From contig CAYLUN010000024.1 of NCBI GenBank assembly GCA_964386865.1, positions 1-64,000 on the forward strand: DNA of 64,000 nt, in the 5' to 3' direction. The notes under the pieces were generated by a model. That model was not told where the DNA came from, searched no databases, and saw only the letters and a program-made list of their open reading frames with translations. The position numbers and the translations under genes were made by a program. The DNA is from CAYLUN01 sp964386865 (GTDB lineage Bacteria; Verrucomicrobiota; Kiritimatiellia; RFP12; UBA1067). Each line of letters opens with the position of its first letter. The first letter of the stretch is position 1. Positions 27,201-34,112 of this stretch are shown piece after piece.

Positions 27201-27637
27201 TCCGCCTGCCCGCGCCGCACGCTTTCGTCGGCGAACGCGTTGAAGGCCTGCTCCTGGCCGGTCAGGTTGCACAGCGCCACGGACGCGGACTGGCGGACCC
27301 ACACGTCGCCGTCGCTCAGCGCCGCAAGCAGCGCGGGAAGCTGACGCGCGCCGCCGCAGAGGCCGAGGCTTGCCGCAGCCGCGCGGCGCACCGCCGCAGC
27401 CGGGTCAGAAAGCCGCGCGGCGAGGGTCTCCGCCTCCCCGCACGCCCGCAGGAAACCGAGGTTTTGCAGCGCGACCCGCCGCGCTTCAGGCTCGGCCGCA
27501 ACCGCGCTCGCAGCCGCCGCGCCGGCCTGCAGCGCGTAAGGGTTCAATTCGGCCCACGCAGCAGGCCAAGCCGGCGTCGCCCCGCGCGCGACAGCCAGCG
27601 CGCAACAAACCAGGCTCCCGATTGCAATCCGTCTCAT
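24203..27637 (-). CDS. HEAT-repeat, PD40/hydrazine-synthase-alpha-like protein with one CxxCH
   Basis: An 1144-residue exported protein. ATG 27637 was chosen (GGGGGAG upstream; signal peptide IAIGSLVCCALAVARG). Residues 30-590 are HEAT-like helical repeats (DPAAAVRRAAAASLGLCGG, DGDVWVRQSASVALCNLTG). Residues about 610-900 are WD40-like beta-propeller repeats of TolB/PD40 type (DVEVSYDGTRLLFSRRGG, YLPDGRIVFSTSR). The C-terminal 170 residues include a single heme-attachment motif CVGCH at 1077-1081. This is the layout of HzsA-like proteins spread through Planctomycetes and Verrucomicrobia; true hydrazine synthesis is not implied. It heads an envelope operon of four genes. Confidence 0.82.
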   Translation of the reverse strand: MRRIAIGSLVCCALAVARGATPAWPAAWAELNPYALQAGAAAASAVAAEPEARRVALQNLGFLRACGEAETLAARLSDPAAAVRRAAAASLGLCGGARQLPALLAALSDGDVWVRQSASVALCNLTGQEQAFNAFADESVRRGQAEAWRRCAEEARAGALCCDAVTAVAGAPWLARERAARALGAVGARESAVPLLLRALEPYQVQRKALWGDEEALFVQAAIRALGRQGGCEAERALIALLGVKEWACYAAEALGDFGGPAAVEALLAAFPEHALKAHLLLTSDWPTYGSKDIPSLPLMDVPHFPAADRVPRAAYAILFALSRLDLSAPAHRDALRRLTPQLLLAIPSDHDASIVYEPEPVHHLMAWLFERAGVRRQAVEAVFEAFGQPTAPVRRDALYEAFREIGSHNAAEVRVRYPVYGANILLALSREPGDAARFESLLSHSNGWVRLNASKALLFLNARGSAPALVRALEGAKPDSDYGFCGVYDYRSPRQGQDEFNDPAPRWKESFLLAAGCLSGPEVLPLLARYAADERQTLEVQYAAAQALAGRGEPEAASLLRGVAQAHPFHSVQVLAREELWRRQVPLNDAAPAPRVEPPPDRPGAATDPLAAPLVFIKGDLKPRNVFQIPYSRQSYSTTDSGPVFRMGHTICRLERPGAGAEARPLTAFTDGSVADVEVSYDGTRLLFSRRGGDADPWWHVFEMNADGTGMRQLTQGCYHDVHPNYLPDGRIVFSTSRVGLRDEYHGYAATGLSVMQPDGSGITVLGMNFGGDAEPVVAQDGRVLFTRLEVIYSRVKTEWNLLSVLPDGTQPLTLYGPESRAFWRTRTCVEAAAPPRHRVLTFSQPQQMPDGRIILNSLDGPFVVGPRKHEQTLLFPDDRYALTTPYPLDNNTLLVAAGERPMTKDKKGRAVRDRLAPVDHGIYRLALTNRVLALVYNDPATAEFEARPLVARRRPPAPPEQAASRASLTARLDCQSVFRSRDPLVAERARYVRVVEGLPVVSRHQTHVDGGIAWKNHGGAVARVLGVVPLAPDGSFAVEVPADRLIHMQALDADWQLLSDQLIWMQLRPGENRGCVGCHEEADASPQSRGGYAQASAQPAVTCLPQEGALRYRGKIWYKGVVRRHDEERMRTVNSTTLLARE

Positions 27638-27955
27638 GCACTCCCCCACGTGTATCAACCGTTCGTGCAAGTAGCATAAGCGATTTCAGCCCGAATTGCC
27701 ATGCCTCGGCTGGCAAAGCCGCACCTTTGTTTATTGGCAGAGAAAAGAGGGCGGCCCGCTTGCGCGAACCGCCCGAGAGACGACCGGCAGATACGCCACC
27801 CGGCGCACCTTGAAGGACGTTGGAAAAGGACTTGAACTGACGCCCTTCCGCCGATCTAAATCTGTATCAACAACACCACCACATTATTCACACGCATGTC
27901 AGACCACCATGTCGATTCCATGCGTTTTCCGTGAACGAACCGTTCGCCGTGCCCT
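27638..27955. other. 318-bp intergenic interval
   Basis: Apart from the terminator at 27741-27774 and the promoter space of the envelope operon I see no gene. A TTCAAGTCC word near 27828 (minus strand) recalls a tRNA T-arm, but no cloverleaf can be built around it. Confidence 0.5.
27741..27774 (-). terminator. Intrinsic terminator after the small-gene pair
   Basis: On the minus strand GGGCGG (27769-27774) pairs with CCGCCC (27749-27754), with further inner pairing, followed by TCTTTTCT. It would stop transcripts coming from the 27956-28588 genes before the envelope operon. Confidence 0.55.
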
Positions 27956-28324
27956 TCAAACGGGCTGCCTGTCCCTCGCACGCGTGATGATCGTCTTATG
28001 CTTGTTGGCCAGCACGCAGAGCCCGGCCTCATCGATGTGCGCCTCCACATCCCACTTCGTGTCTGATGGAAGTTCGTTGATAACCTCAATCCGGGACCAG
28101 GGAACCGACCGGACGGCTATCTCCCCCTCCACGATACCACCCACGCAACTATCCGGCACAAGGCGCACTCTCCCGCCTCCGACGCTGCTGCCAAAGTGAT
28201 AGGTCTTGCAGTGGAGCATCAAGTAATGAGGCGTCTCGCAGAGCACCTCGCCGACAGCCACGTGATTGTGTGCCTCTTGATAAGGCTTGACCCATCTGAT
28301 ACGCACGACTTTCCCGGTCAGCAT
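27956..28324 (-). CDS. Small conserved-looking protein of unknown function
   Basis: A 122-residue protein. ATG 28324 follows a G-rich GGGGGTGGG and gives a compact start (MLTGKVVRIRWVKPYQEAH). The sequence alternates hydrophobic and polar residues over its whole length (HVAVGEVLCETPHYLMLHCK, RVRLVPDSCVGGIVEGEIAV, RSVPWSRIEVINEL), which suggests a small all-beta, SH3- or Sm-like fold; there is no signal peptide, so it is probably cytoplasmic. It lies 90 nt after another small gene on the same strand. I do not recognise the family. Confidence 0.65.
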   Translation of the reverse strand: MLTGKVVRIRWVKPYQEAHNHVAVGEVLCETPHYLMLHCKTYHFGSSVGGGRVRLVPDSCVGGIVEGEIAVRSVPWSRIEVINELPSDTKWDVEAHIDEAGLCVLANKHKTIITRARDRQPV

Positions 28325-28414
28325 GCACCCACCCCCTGGTCTTATGAGATTTCGCCTTGTCTGGCATTTCGCGTGGAGCGAATACGAATGGTCGAAAAAC
28401 TCCGAGCACAACCC

Positions 28415-28588
28415 CTAAAAGCGTCTCGGTGACGGAATGAAGTGTACGGGGCCTTTAGGGGTGGCCTCCGGCTGCGCGAGTCGACCCTCGCATACGTCCA
28501 CTTTCCCAACCGTTCCTTTGTCAGGAGGACACTTTGTGGGAGAGTCTTTTCTGACAACCAATCGCCTCAGTTTCTTCAAGAACTTCAT
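28415..28588 (-). CDS. Small basic protein, candidate gene
   Basis: A 57-residue frame starting at ATG 28588, with GGGAG about 9 nt upstream. The N-terminus is strongly basic (MKFLKKLRRLVVRKD), followed by TKCPPDKGTVGKVDVCEGRL and a Pro/Arg-rich end. It is on the same strand and just upstream of the 122-residue unknown gene, with a terminator beyond that, so the two may form a unit. A longer in-frame extension upstream is low-complexity and unlikely. Length and lack of homologues that I know keep confidence modest. Confidence 0.45.
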   Translation of the reverse strand: MKFLKKLRRLVVRKDSPTKCPPDKGTVGKVDVCEGRLAQPEATPKGPVHFIPSPRRF

Positions 28589-28721
28589 AACTTGCACTCC
28601 CATAGCTTCGTGAAATATGCAAATTATACCTGCCGCCCATTCCGCGCGTGTTTGAGACACGTGAGTTGTCTGCGTGTGTGTCAGCAACGTCGTGTCCGCG
28701 CAGGTTGTCGCCCCGCGCCTG

Positions 28722-30089
28722 TCAGCCGTTCCGCCGTGCCGCGCGTTCGACCTGCTCGGCATAACGTTGGACGTCCTCGCGTGGCTTTAACTCGAGCGCC
28801 CGCTTCAGCAGCGGCAGCGCTTCCTGGTACTTGCCACTCTTAACAAGGATCTGGGCGTGGCGTAACCGCGCGTCCGCCTCATATTTCTCCAGCCCCTCAG
28901 CCCGTTCAAAGTAGAAGACCGCCTTTTCCACGCTGGTCGCGGCATGGAACTGCCCGAGCAGAATGAGTGCGTCGCCATCCAGCGGGTCGAGTTGGACGAT
29001 CTCCTCCAGAATCCGCGCCTGCTCCGCACCCGCCTCGTTGCGGGACGCAGCCAGCCGCGCCTCCAGCTTGAGCATGCGCTTGCGCAACTCGTCGGACACC
29101 TCCTGTCCCGCACGTTCGGACACCTTCTTCAGGAGGCCGGCTGCCGACGTGTAGGCGGATCGACTGGTGAGGATCTCGACGTTTCTGAGCTGCCGGCCGA
29201 TATCGGGCTTCTCGTCGCGCGCAAACGCCCGCGCATACGCGTCCGCCCCCTGCTCGACGTGCCCCTCATTGACATAGATGTCTCCCAAGGTGTGGAGCGC
29301 GCTCAACGGAGTCTTCCCCGTGAGATCGAGCAGTTCGTAAATCTCGGCGGCTTGCATGGGCTGCTTCAGGCCGAGATAGGCGTTGGCTTGCAACAGCAGG
29401 TAGTCGGCCTTACCCGGGTCGCGACGCAACAACTCGTCGCACATTGCGATCGCCTCGCCATACTTTTGCTGCTTGAACAGCACGCGGCATAACCCCATCT
29501 TCCAGTCCAGCGTTTTGGGCTGGAACATCATGGCCAGCCGGTACGCGCTCTCGGCGGAAACGTACTGCTCGCTCATCGTGTACGAGTACCCCAGCAGTCC
29601 GTACGTCAACCCGTCGTTTACACCCAGTTCAATACATCTAGTCAACGGCTCGATCGCCGCCTCGAACTCGCCCTGCCGGATGCGGATCAGGCTTAGGTTC
29701 TTGTAGGCGCGTTGGAACGAGGGGAACTTCTCGACAGACGACTGGTAGCAGGCGAGCGCGTTCGTGAGCCGATCCTCTTGGAAATGGATGTTGGCGAGCG
29801 TGAAGTCGAACACGGCGCTGGTGGAGGGCTTGATACTCTTCTCCAAGAGGGCGGCCGCCTTCGCACCGCCGCCCTCCTCGGCCATGAGCTTCATTACCTT
29901 TTCCATCAGCTCTTTCTCAACGACGGTCACTCGCGGTTCGATTTCCGTGCACACGCCGTATGACCCCATGAAGGCCTTTTGGAACGCCGCGTCTTTCCAG
30001 AACGTCTCAGACCGGTCGAGCCACTCGTCGGCCTGCGCAAAGGCGGCGCACGCGGTTGTCCATGCAATCAGCTTCATCATCGCTTTCAT
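28722..30089 (-). CDS. Periplasmic TPR protein of the TonB2-type cluster
   Basis: A 455-residue exported protein (signal peptide MKAMMKLIAWTTACAAFAQA, AAGGAG before ATG 30089) made almost entirely of tetratricopeptide repeats: AVFDFTLANIHFQEDRLTNA, AYKNLSLIRIRQGEFEAAI, LTYGLLGYSYTMSEQYVSA, ALILLGQFHAATSVEKAV, ARLRHAQILVKSGKYQEALP. In gammaproteobacterial TonB2-type clusters a TPR protein likewise follows tonB and supports transport. It starts 10 nt after tonB and ends the phosphate/TonB operon chain. A scaffold linking TonB to the receptor or peptidoglycan is likely, but this is inference. Confidence 0.88.
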   Translation of the reverse strand: MKAMMKLIAWTTACAAFAQADEWLDRSETFWKDAAFQKAFMGSYGVCTEIEPRVTVVEKELMEKVMKLMAEEGGGAKAAALLEKSIKPSTSAVFDFTLANIHFQEDRLTNALACYQSSVEKFPSFQRAYKNLSLIRIRQGEFEAAIEPLTRCIELGVNDGLTYGLLGYSYTMSEQYVSAESAYRLAMMFQPKTLDWKMGLCRVLFKQQKYGEAIAMCDELLRRDPGKADYLLLQANAYLGLKQPMQAAEIYELLDLTGKTPLSALHTLGDIYVNEGHVEQGADAYARAFARDEKPDIGRQLRNVEILTSRSAYTSAAGLLKKVSERAGQEVSDELRKRMLKLEARLAASRNEAGAEQARILEEIVQLDPLDGDALILLGQFHAATSVEKAVFYFERAEGLEKYEADARLRHAQILVKSGKYQEALPLLKRALELKPREDVQRYAEQVERAARRNG

Positions 30090-30099
30090 CGGTTTCTCC

Positions 30100-30789
30100 T
30101 TAAAGTGCGAAGGTGATCGGCACGCGCATGCGGAACTGTACCGCCTCGCCGCCAACCTTGCCGGGATCGAAGCGCCAGCGCTTAACTGCGCCCAGCGCGG
30201 AGTTGTCGAACGCGGGGTTGTCGGATTTCTGGACTTTGGGCTCTGTCACCCGTCCGTCCTTGTCCACGATGAACAGCACGTACACCGTACCCTGGATCTT
30301 CCTTTTCTTCATCTCCGGCGGATACTGCGGCGCGGGTTGGAACACGACGCGCGGCGCCTGATCAAGATCCGCGAGCGAGAAAATGTCGTCGCTCGCTTGC
30401 ATCCCGCCGCCGCCCTCCGCGCCAGCCACGGTAAGCTTGACGGCAAAATCGCCTCCGACACCGTCGCCGACACCTGGGTTCAACGCCATTTCTAACTGAG
30501 ACAAATCCAACGGCGGCGCGCTTTCCGTGAGTTCGGGCGGAGGAGCCTCCTCTGGGGGCGGCTCCTCCTTCTTTTCCTGCGCCGCAGGCGGCGGGGGTGG
30601 CGGCTCCACCGTGTCCACACTCGTGAGCTGAATATCCGTGTCGACCTTTTGCTTGCCGATATCCTGCAGAACCGGCAGTAACAAGAACAGGGTGACGGTG
30701 AGCGCCACGCCGAGCAGTAGCGTGCCGCCCGACGCGAATAGCCGCGCGAGCAAGCCACTCTTTCGCCTCGTTTCTTGACCGAACCTCAT
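30100..30789 (-). CDS. tonB: TonB energy-transducing protein
   Basis: A 229-residue TonB. One N-terminal membrane anchor (about 18-42, GTLLLGVALTVTLFLLLPVL), a Pro/Glu-rich periplasmic linker (EPPPPPPAAQEKKEEPPPEE) and a C-terminal TonB domain (QPAPQYPPEMKKRKIQGTVY, VLFIVDKDGRV, FDNSALGAVKRWRFDPG). The linker is short, as in TonB2 proteins. It overlaps exbD by 4 nt, so the two are translationally coupled. It transmits proton-motive force from ExbB/ExbD to an outer-membrane receptor, most simply the one encoded at 34113-37241. Confidence 0.95.
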   Translation of the reverse strand: MRFGQETRRKSGLLARLFASGGTLLLGVALTVTLFLLLPVLQDIGKQKVDTDIQLTSVDTVEPPPPPPAAQEKKEEPPPEEAPPPELTESAPPLDLSQLEMALNPGVGDGVGGDFAVKLTVAGAEGGGGMQASDDIFSLADLDQAPRVVFQPAPQYPPEMKKRKIQGTVYVLFIVDKDGRVTEPKVQKSDNPAFDNSALGAVKRWRFDPGKVGGEAVQFRMRVPITFAL

Positions 30790-31205
30790 GACCCGGCCGC
30801 CTCTTTGCGCGTGGCCAGGCTCACCTTCACGGCGCCGCCCAGCTTCGCCTCGTCGATGACCTTAACCAGCAGGCCTGACGGCACGCTCTGATCCGCCTGA
30901 ATGATGACGGGGAGCGACTCCTTTTCCAGCATACGCTTGACGATCATCTGTACGCCGCCGATACCGATTTCCTGCCCGCCATAGACCACGGCACCTTTCG
31001 CGGTTATCGCCAACAGGACGCTATTCTTCTCCAAGCTGACCGAAGAGGCTGCCTGCGGCTTGTCGACTTCCACGCCCGTCTCGTCGACGAACGTGGTCGT
31101 CACAATAAAGAAGATCAGCAGGATAAACACGCAGTCGATCAGCGGCGACATATCGATTCCCGCCGAGTCCCCGTCATCCCCGCCCGAATTCCTGAATCTG
31201 CTCAC
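30786..31205 (-). CDS. exbD: ExbD biopolymer transport protein
   Basis: A 139-residue ExbD/TolR protein with one N-terminal membrane helix carrying the essential aspartate (MSPLIDCVFILLIFFIVTTTF; the Asp sits at the start of the helix) and a periplasmic domain (VLLAITAKGAVVYGGQEIGI, LPVIIQADQSVPSGLLVKVI). It couples proton flow through ExbB to TonB. Four-nucleotide overlaps on both sides (exbB and tonB) show a tightly coupled operon. The N-terminal stretch is rich in Gly/Asp (RNSGGDDGDSAGIDMSPL). Confidence 0.95.
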   Translation of the reverse strand: MSRFRNSGGDDGDSAGIDMSPLIDCVFILLIFFIVTTTFVDETGVEVDKPQAASSVSLEKNSVLLAITAKGAVVYGGQEIGIGGVQMIVKRMLEKESLPVIIQADQSVPSGLLVKVIDEAKLGGAVKVSLATRKEAAGS

Positions 31206-31879
31206 GCGTGCCCCTCCCCGTTACTCGATTTGACCGTCCGCTCTTGAAACTCGCGCATGCATAGCGTCTCGACATGCGTCACCACGACCCCAAAACGCTG
31301 GTGCTGGCGTACGAGGAAGAACTGGATGAAGACTCCGGTCAGCGCCAAGACGAGTCCAGCCTCCGTCGTGATCAGCGCCTCGGAGATACCCTTGGAGATA
31401 ATCCCCATGGTCTGATCGCCACCGCCGCCACGTGCCAAGCCGTTGAATGTGACCAGCATGCCCGTCACCGTGCCTAAGAGCCCCAGCAGCGGAGCCGTGG
31501 CCACGCACACCTTCATGATCTGGAGGTTGCGCGTGAACGGCCCGATCACGCCAGACTGAAACAGGGAGAAATAGGCCTCCATCTCAGACAGCGTCTGGCA
31601 CTGCATAGCTTCCGCGATCATGCGCTGGATGGGGCCCCTTGGACGTCCCGGCCGCCTCTGCCAGGCGCGCCAGGCGCGCTGCGGCGAGGTCCTCGCCCCC
31701 AACAGCACGAGTTGCAGCATCGTGCTCAAGCCGAGCGGATACATGATCAACCCCGTCATGGCCAGCGGCACCATGGCCCAGCCGCCAGATATCCAGATGG
31801 GCCACGCCTGCTCAAACCAAGGCCGCGCCAGGTCTGGCAGATGCCGCATCACGAACAGTTTGATGAATTCCATGTCCAT
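31202..31879 (-). CDS. exbB: ExbB proton-channel protein
   Basis: A 225-residue MotA/TolQ/ExbB protein with three membrane segments: near 35-60, and the paired helices at about 130-150 (IMKVCVATAPLLGLLGTVTGML) and 165-190 (GISEALITTEAGLVLALTGVF). GLLGTVTGM and the STTEAG-like EALITTEAGL are the family signature. It is the short ExbB of the cluster, next to a second, longer ExbB-like protein, as in TonB2-type systems. It overlaps exbD by 4 nt and starts 21 nt after the long homologue. Confidence 0.94.
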   Translation of the reverse strand: MDMEFIKLFVMRHLPDLARPWFEQAWPIWISGGWAMVPLAMTGLIMYPLGLSTMLQLVLLGARTSPQRAWRAWQRRPGRPRGPIQRMIAEAMQCQTLSEMEAYFSLFQSGVIGPFTRNLQIMKVCVATAPLLGLLGTVTGMLVTFNGLARGGGGDQTMGIISKGISEALITTEAGLVLALTGVFIQFFLVRQHQRFGVVVTHVETLCMREFQERTVKSSNGEGHA

Positions 31880-31900
31880 TGGATAACCACCTCGCTTATG

Positions 31901-33298
31901 CTAGATCTTGCCGACCTCGCACATGAATCGGACGGCAATCTGCTCCATCTTGTCTGCCACGCTTTTCGCCTTGCGCGAGAGGAACGAGTGCGCCAGCACA
32001 CACGGAATGGCCACGTACAGGCCGTACTCCGTTGTGATCAACGCCTCCGAAATACCAGAGGAGAGCATCTTGATGTCGCCCGAACCGAAAACCGTCATCA
32101 GGTTAAAGGTGGAGATAATGCCGGTCACCGTTCCCAGCAGACCGAGAAGGGGCGCACAGGCCGCCGAAACGGCCACGAACGGTATGAACCGGTTGAGGCT
32201 GGCTTTCGCGTCCAGCATCTTCTCGAACATGGCCTCCTCGACCAACTCGCGCGGCTGGTCCAGAACCTCCACGCCGGCCTTCAGCATGCGCCCGGTCATT
32301 CCCCGCATCTTGGCGGCCAGCGTCTTCGCTCGTTCCATATCTTTCTGCCGCACGGCGTCCAGCAGCTCCGCCAGACGCTTCGCACGCGGTAGGCTCACAA
32401 CCAGTAGCGACAGCCACTTCAAGACCACGACTAACGTAGCGCAACCGAGTAGCAGGAGGATCGGCCACATGACGGCGCCGCCCTTCAGGAAGTGCTCGAC
32501 CACGGACTCTTTCAGCTCCTCGATCTTGCGCGCGTTGCCGAGGGACGCGTCGAACGGAATCTGCCCCTCGCCCTCCGTCACAACCTTGCGAACCAAGTCG
32601 GTCAGCGATGTGTCAGCATACGGCTCGACCACTGGGAACAGGGATCCGATACGCTGACTGGCCACGCCAACCAACTTGCCGTCGTCCGATGCGAAGTAGG
32701 CCACAGGGCCGAAGAGCAGGAACTTACCCTCTTTGACCAGCCCATCATCTCCGGATGCACGCCCTTTGAAAGCCAGTCCGCCAGCCATCTCCTCCAAGCG
32801 CGCGAGGCTCATCAGAAGCAGGCACAGCTGATCGTTGAACGCCGCCCCCGGCTCAGCGGACAGGCGCTCCTGCGCGCTCCTCGCGCTGTCGAGCGACTCC
32901 TTGTACTGTTCCAGCTCGGCGATGTGCAACCGCGTCTCGAAGTTCCTCGCGTACTCGCCGAAGAGGCTGCAAAGATAGTTCCTCTCCGTCTCACGCTGCT
33001 TGATCTCAGCACGCAGAGCCGACATCTCCAGCGCCCCGTTATCAGCCTGCCGCTTGACCGCATCGTACTCCTTACGCAACTCGCTCAGCGCCTGTTCCGC
33101 CGCCGACAGCGACTGGGTCAGCGGAATTTTCTCATCGGCGATCTGCGTGCGTAAAACGGCCAGCCGTCGGTTCGCTGTCTCGAGACGCCCCCGCATAGCG
33201 GCAACGGCCGCGCTTCCGACTACCGCATTCGTCGACTCCTGCGCACCTGCGGACGCGAGCATGGCACACACCGCAGCGACACTCCAAAAGGCCTTCAT
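31901..33298 (-). CDS. Long ExbB/TolQ-family protein with periplasmic coiled coil (TtpC-like)
   Basis: A 465-residue protein starting at ATG 33298 (GGAGAG upstream) with a signal peptide (FWSVAAVCAMLASAGAQ). Residues 30-140 are a charged coiled coil (RLETANRRLAVLRTQIADEK, LSELRKEYDAVKRQADN), residues 140-270 a periplasmic domain, then three membrane helices with the ExbB signature (CAPLLGLLGTVTGIISTFN, GISEALITTEYGLYVAIPC). This is the architecture of TtpC of Vibrio TonB2 systems, which is required in addition to ExbB2/ExbD2. Its location between the DUF3450 protein and exbB fits that cluster type. Confidence 0.9.
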   Translation of the reverse strand: MKAFWSVAAVCAMLASAGAQESTNAVVGSAAVAAMRGRLETANRRLAVLRTQIADEKIPLTQSLSAAEQALSELRKEYDAVKRQADNGALEMSALRAEIKQRETERNYLCSLFGEYARNFETRLHIAELEQYKESLDSARSAQERLSAEPGAAFNDQLCLLLMSLARLEEMAGGLAFKGRASGDDGLVKEGKFLLFGPVAYFASDDGKLVGVASQRIGSLFPVVEPYADTSLTDLVRKVVTEGEGQIPFDASLGNARKIEELKESVVEHFLKGGAVMWPILLLLGCATLVVVLKWLSLLVVSLPRAKRLAELLDAVRQKDMERAKTLAAKMRGMTGRMLKAGVEVLDQPRELVEEAMFEKMLDAKASLNRFIPFVAVSAACAPLLGLLGTVTGIISTFNLMTVFGSGDIKMLSSGISEALITTEYGLYVAIPCVLAHSFLSRKAKSVADKMEQIAVRFMCEVGKI

Positions 33299-33341
33299 TG
33301 TGCTCTCCAAACAATTTGACGTTGTCTTCACTGGCTGTTCC

Positions 33342-34094
33342 TTACTTCACGCTGACCGGCAACGCCACATAGGCCGCAGGCTTCTCACTCTTGTAGATTC
33401 CCAGCACCTGTGCGATGTTGTTCACCAGTCCGTTCTGCTCCTCCCACGCCCAGGTGCCCAGCGGCCCGAGCTTGCCTATACCCGCCACGCCGCTCTTCTC
33501 GTTGACGTAATAGGCCTGCGACATCCCGATATAGAACACGGTCGCCTCGACCTGACGTCCGTCCGCTAGCTTTCGAACCTCGCCCGAGACCGCGAGTTCG
33601 CGGGCCGCCTTGTTGAGTTCGTTGAGCGTCCCGACCACATTCTGATATCGCTCCGAGAGTGTCAGCTTGGTGTCCGCCGGATTTGCGGGAATCCGTTGGC
33701 TGAGCGGCGCCACGCGCAGCCGCACCGGCTCAGGCGTCCACGGTAGGATCGCGAGGATGCGCAACTCGAATTGCTTGATGTCCGTAATGAGAGGCTTCAT
33801 CCCACTCTTGAGCAGGTCGTTTTGTTCCTTGATTTCCCTGATCTTCGCGGTCGACTCGGCCGCCTCTCGCTTCGTCTGGTCGATCTTTTCTCTGACGGTC
33901 TGCGTCTCTCGACGGATCAGGTCGACGCGCTCGCGCAGCAGCTCTTTGCCGACCCGCCACTCCTGGTCTTCCTTTGAGACCAGCCGCTCCGTCTCCAACC
34001 ACTTTCCGAGGTTCTGCCGAGCCGCTTCCATCTCTTCCTGCGCACAGACGGCGCCCGTTATCAGCGCCGCAGCCAACACTATGCCGTATTTCAT
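33342..34094 (-). CDS. DUF3450 periplasmic coiled-coil protein
   Basis: A 250-residue exported protein (MKYGIVLAAALITGAVCAQE) with a long coiled coil at about 20-110 (GKELLRERVDLIRRETQTVR, EKIDQTKREAAESTAKIREI) and a C-terminal domain (ATVFYIGMSQAYYVNEKSGV, GTWAWEEQNG) typical of DUF3450. In proteobacterial TonB2-type clusters this family is encoded immediately before the TtpC-like ExbB, as here. It probably works with that protein in the periplasm. It starts 18 nt after the TonB-dependent receptor, so the receptor and its energiser are one operon. Confidence 0.9.
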   Translation of the reverse strand: MKYGIVLAAALITGAVCAQEEMEAARQNLGKWLETERLVSKEDQEWRVGKELLRERVDLIRRETQTVREKIDQTKREAAESTAKIREIKEQNDLLKSGMKPLITDIKQFELRILAILPWTPEPVRLRVAPLSQRIPANPADTKLTLSERYQNVVGTLNELNKAARELAVSGEVRKLADGRQVEATVFYIGMSQAYYVNEKSGVAGIGKLGPLGTWAWEEQNGLVNNIAQVLGIYKSEKPAAYVALPVSVK

Positions 34095-34112
34095 CGCTTT
34101 CCTTTCCTTGAA

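Noticed and set aside
24203..27637. Genuine hydrazine synthase subunit
   Set aside because: Only one CxxCH, a long HEAT region not found in anammox enzyme, and no other anammox gene; related families are widespread in heterotrophs.
27800..27850. Possible tRNA 3' fragment (TTCAAGTCC word, minus strand)
   Set aside because: The flanking bases do not pair as a T-stem and no acceptor, D or anticodon arm can be found.
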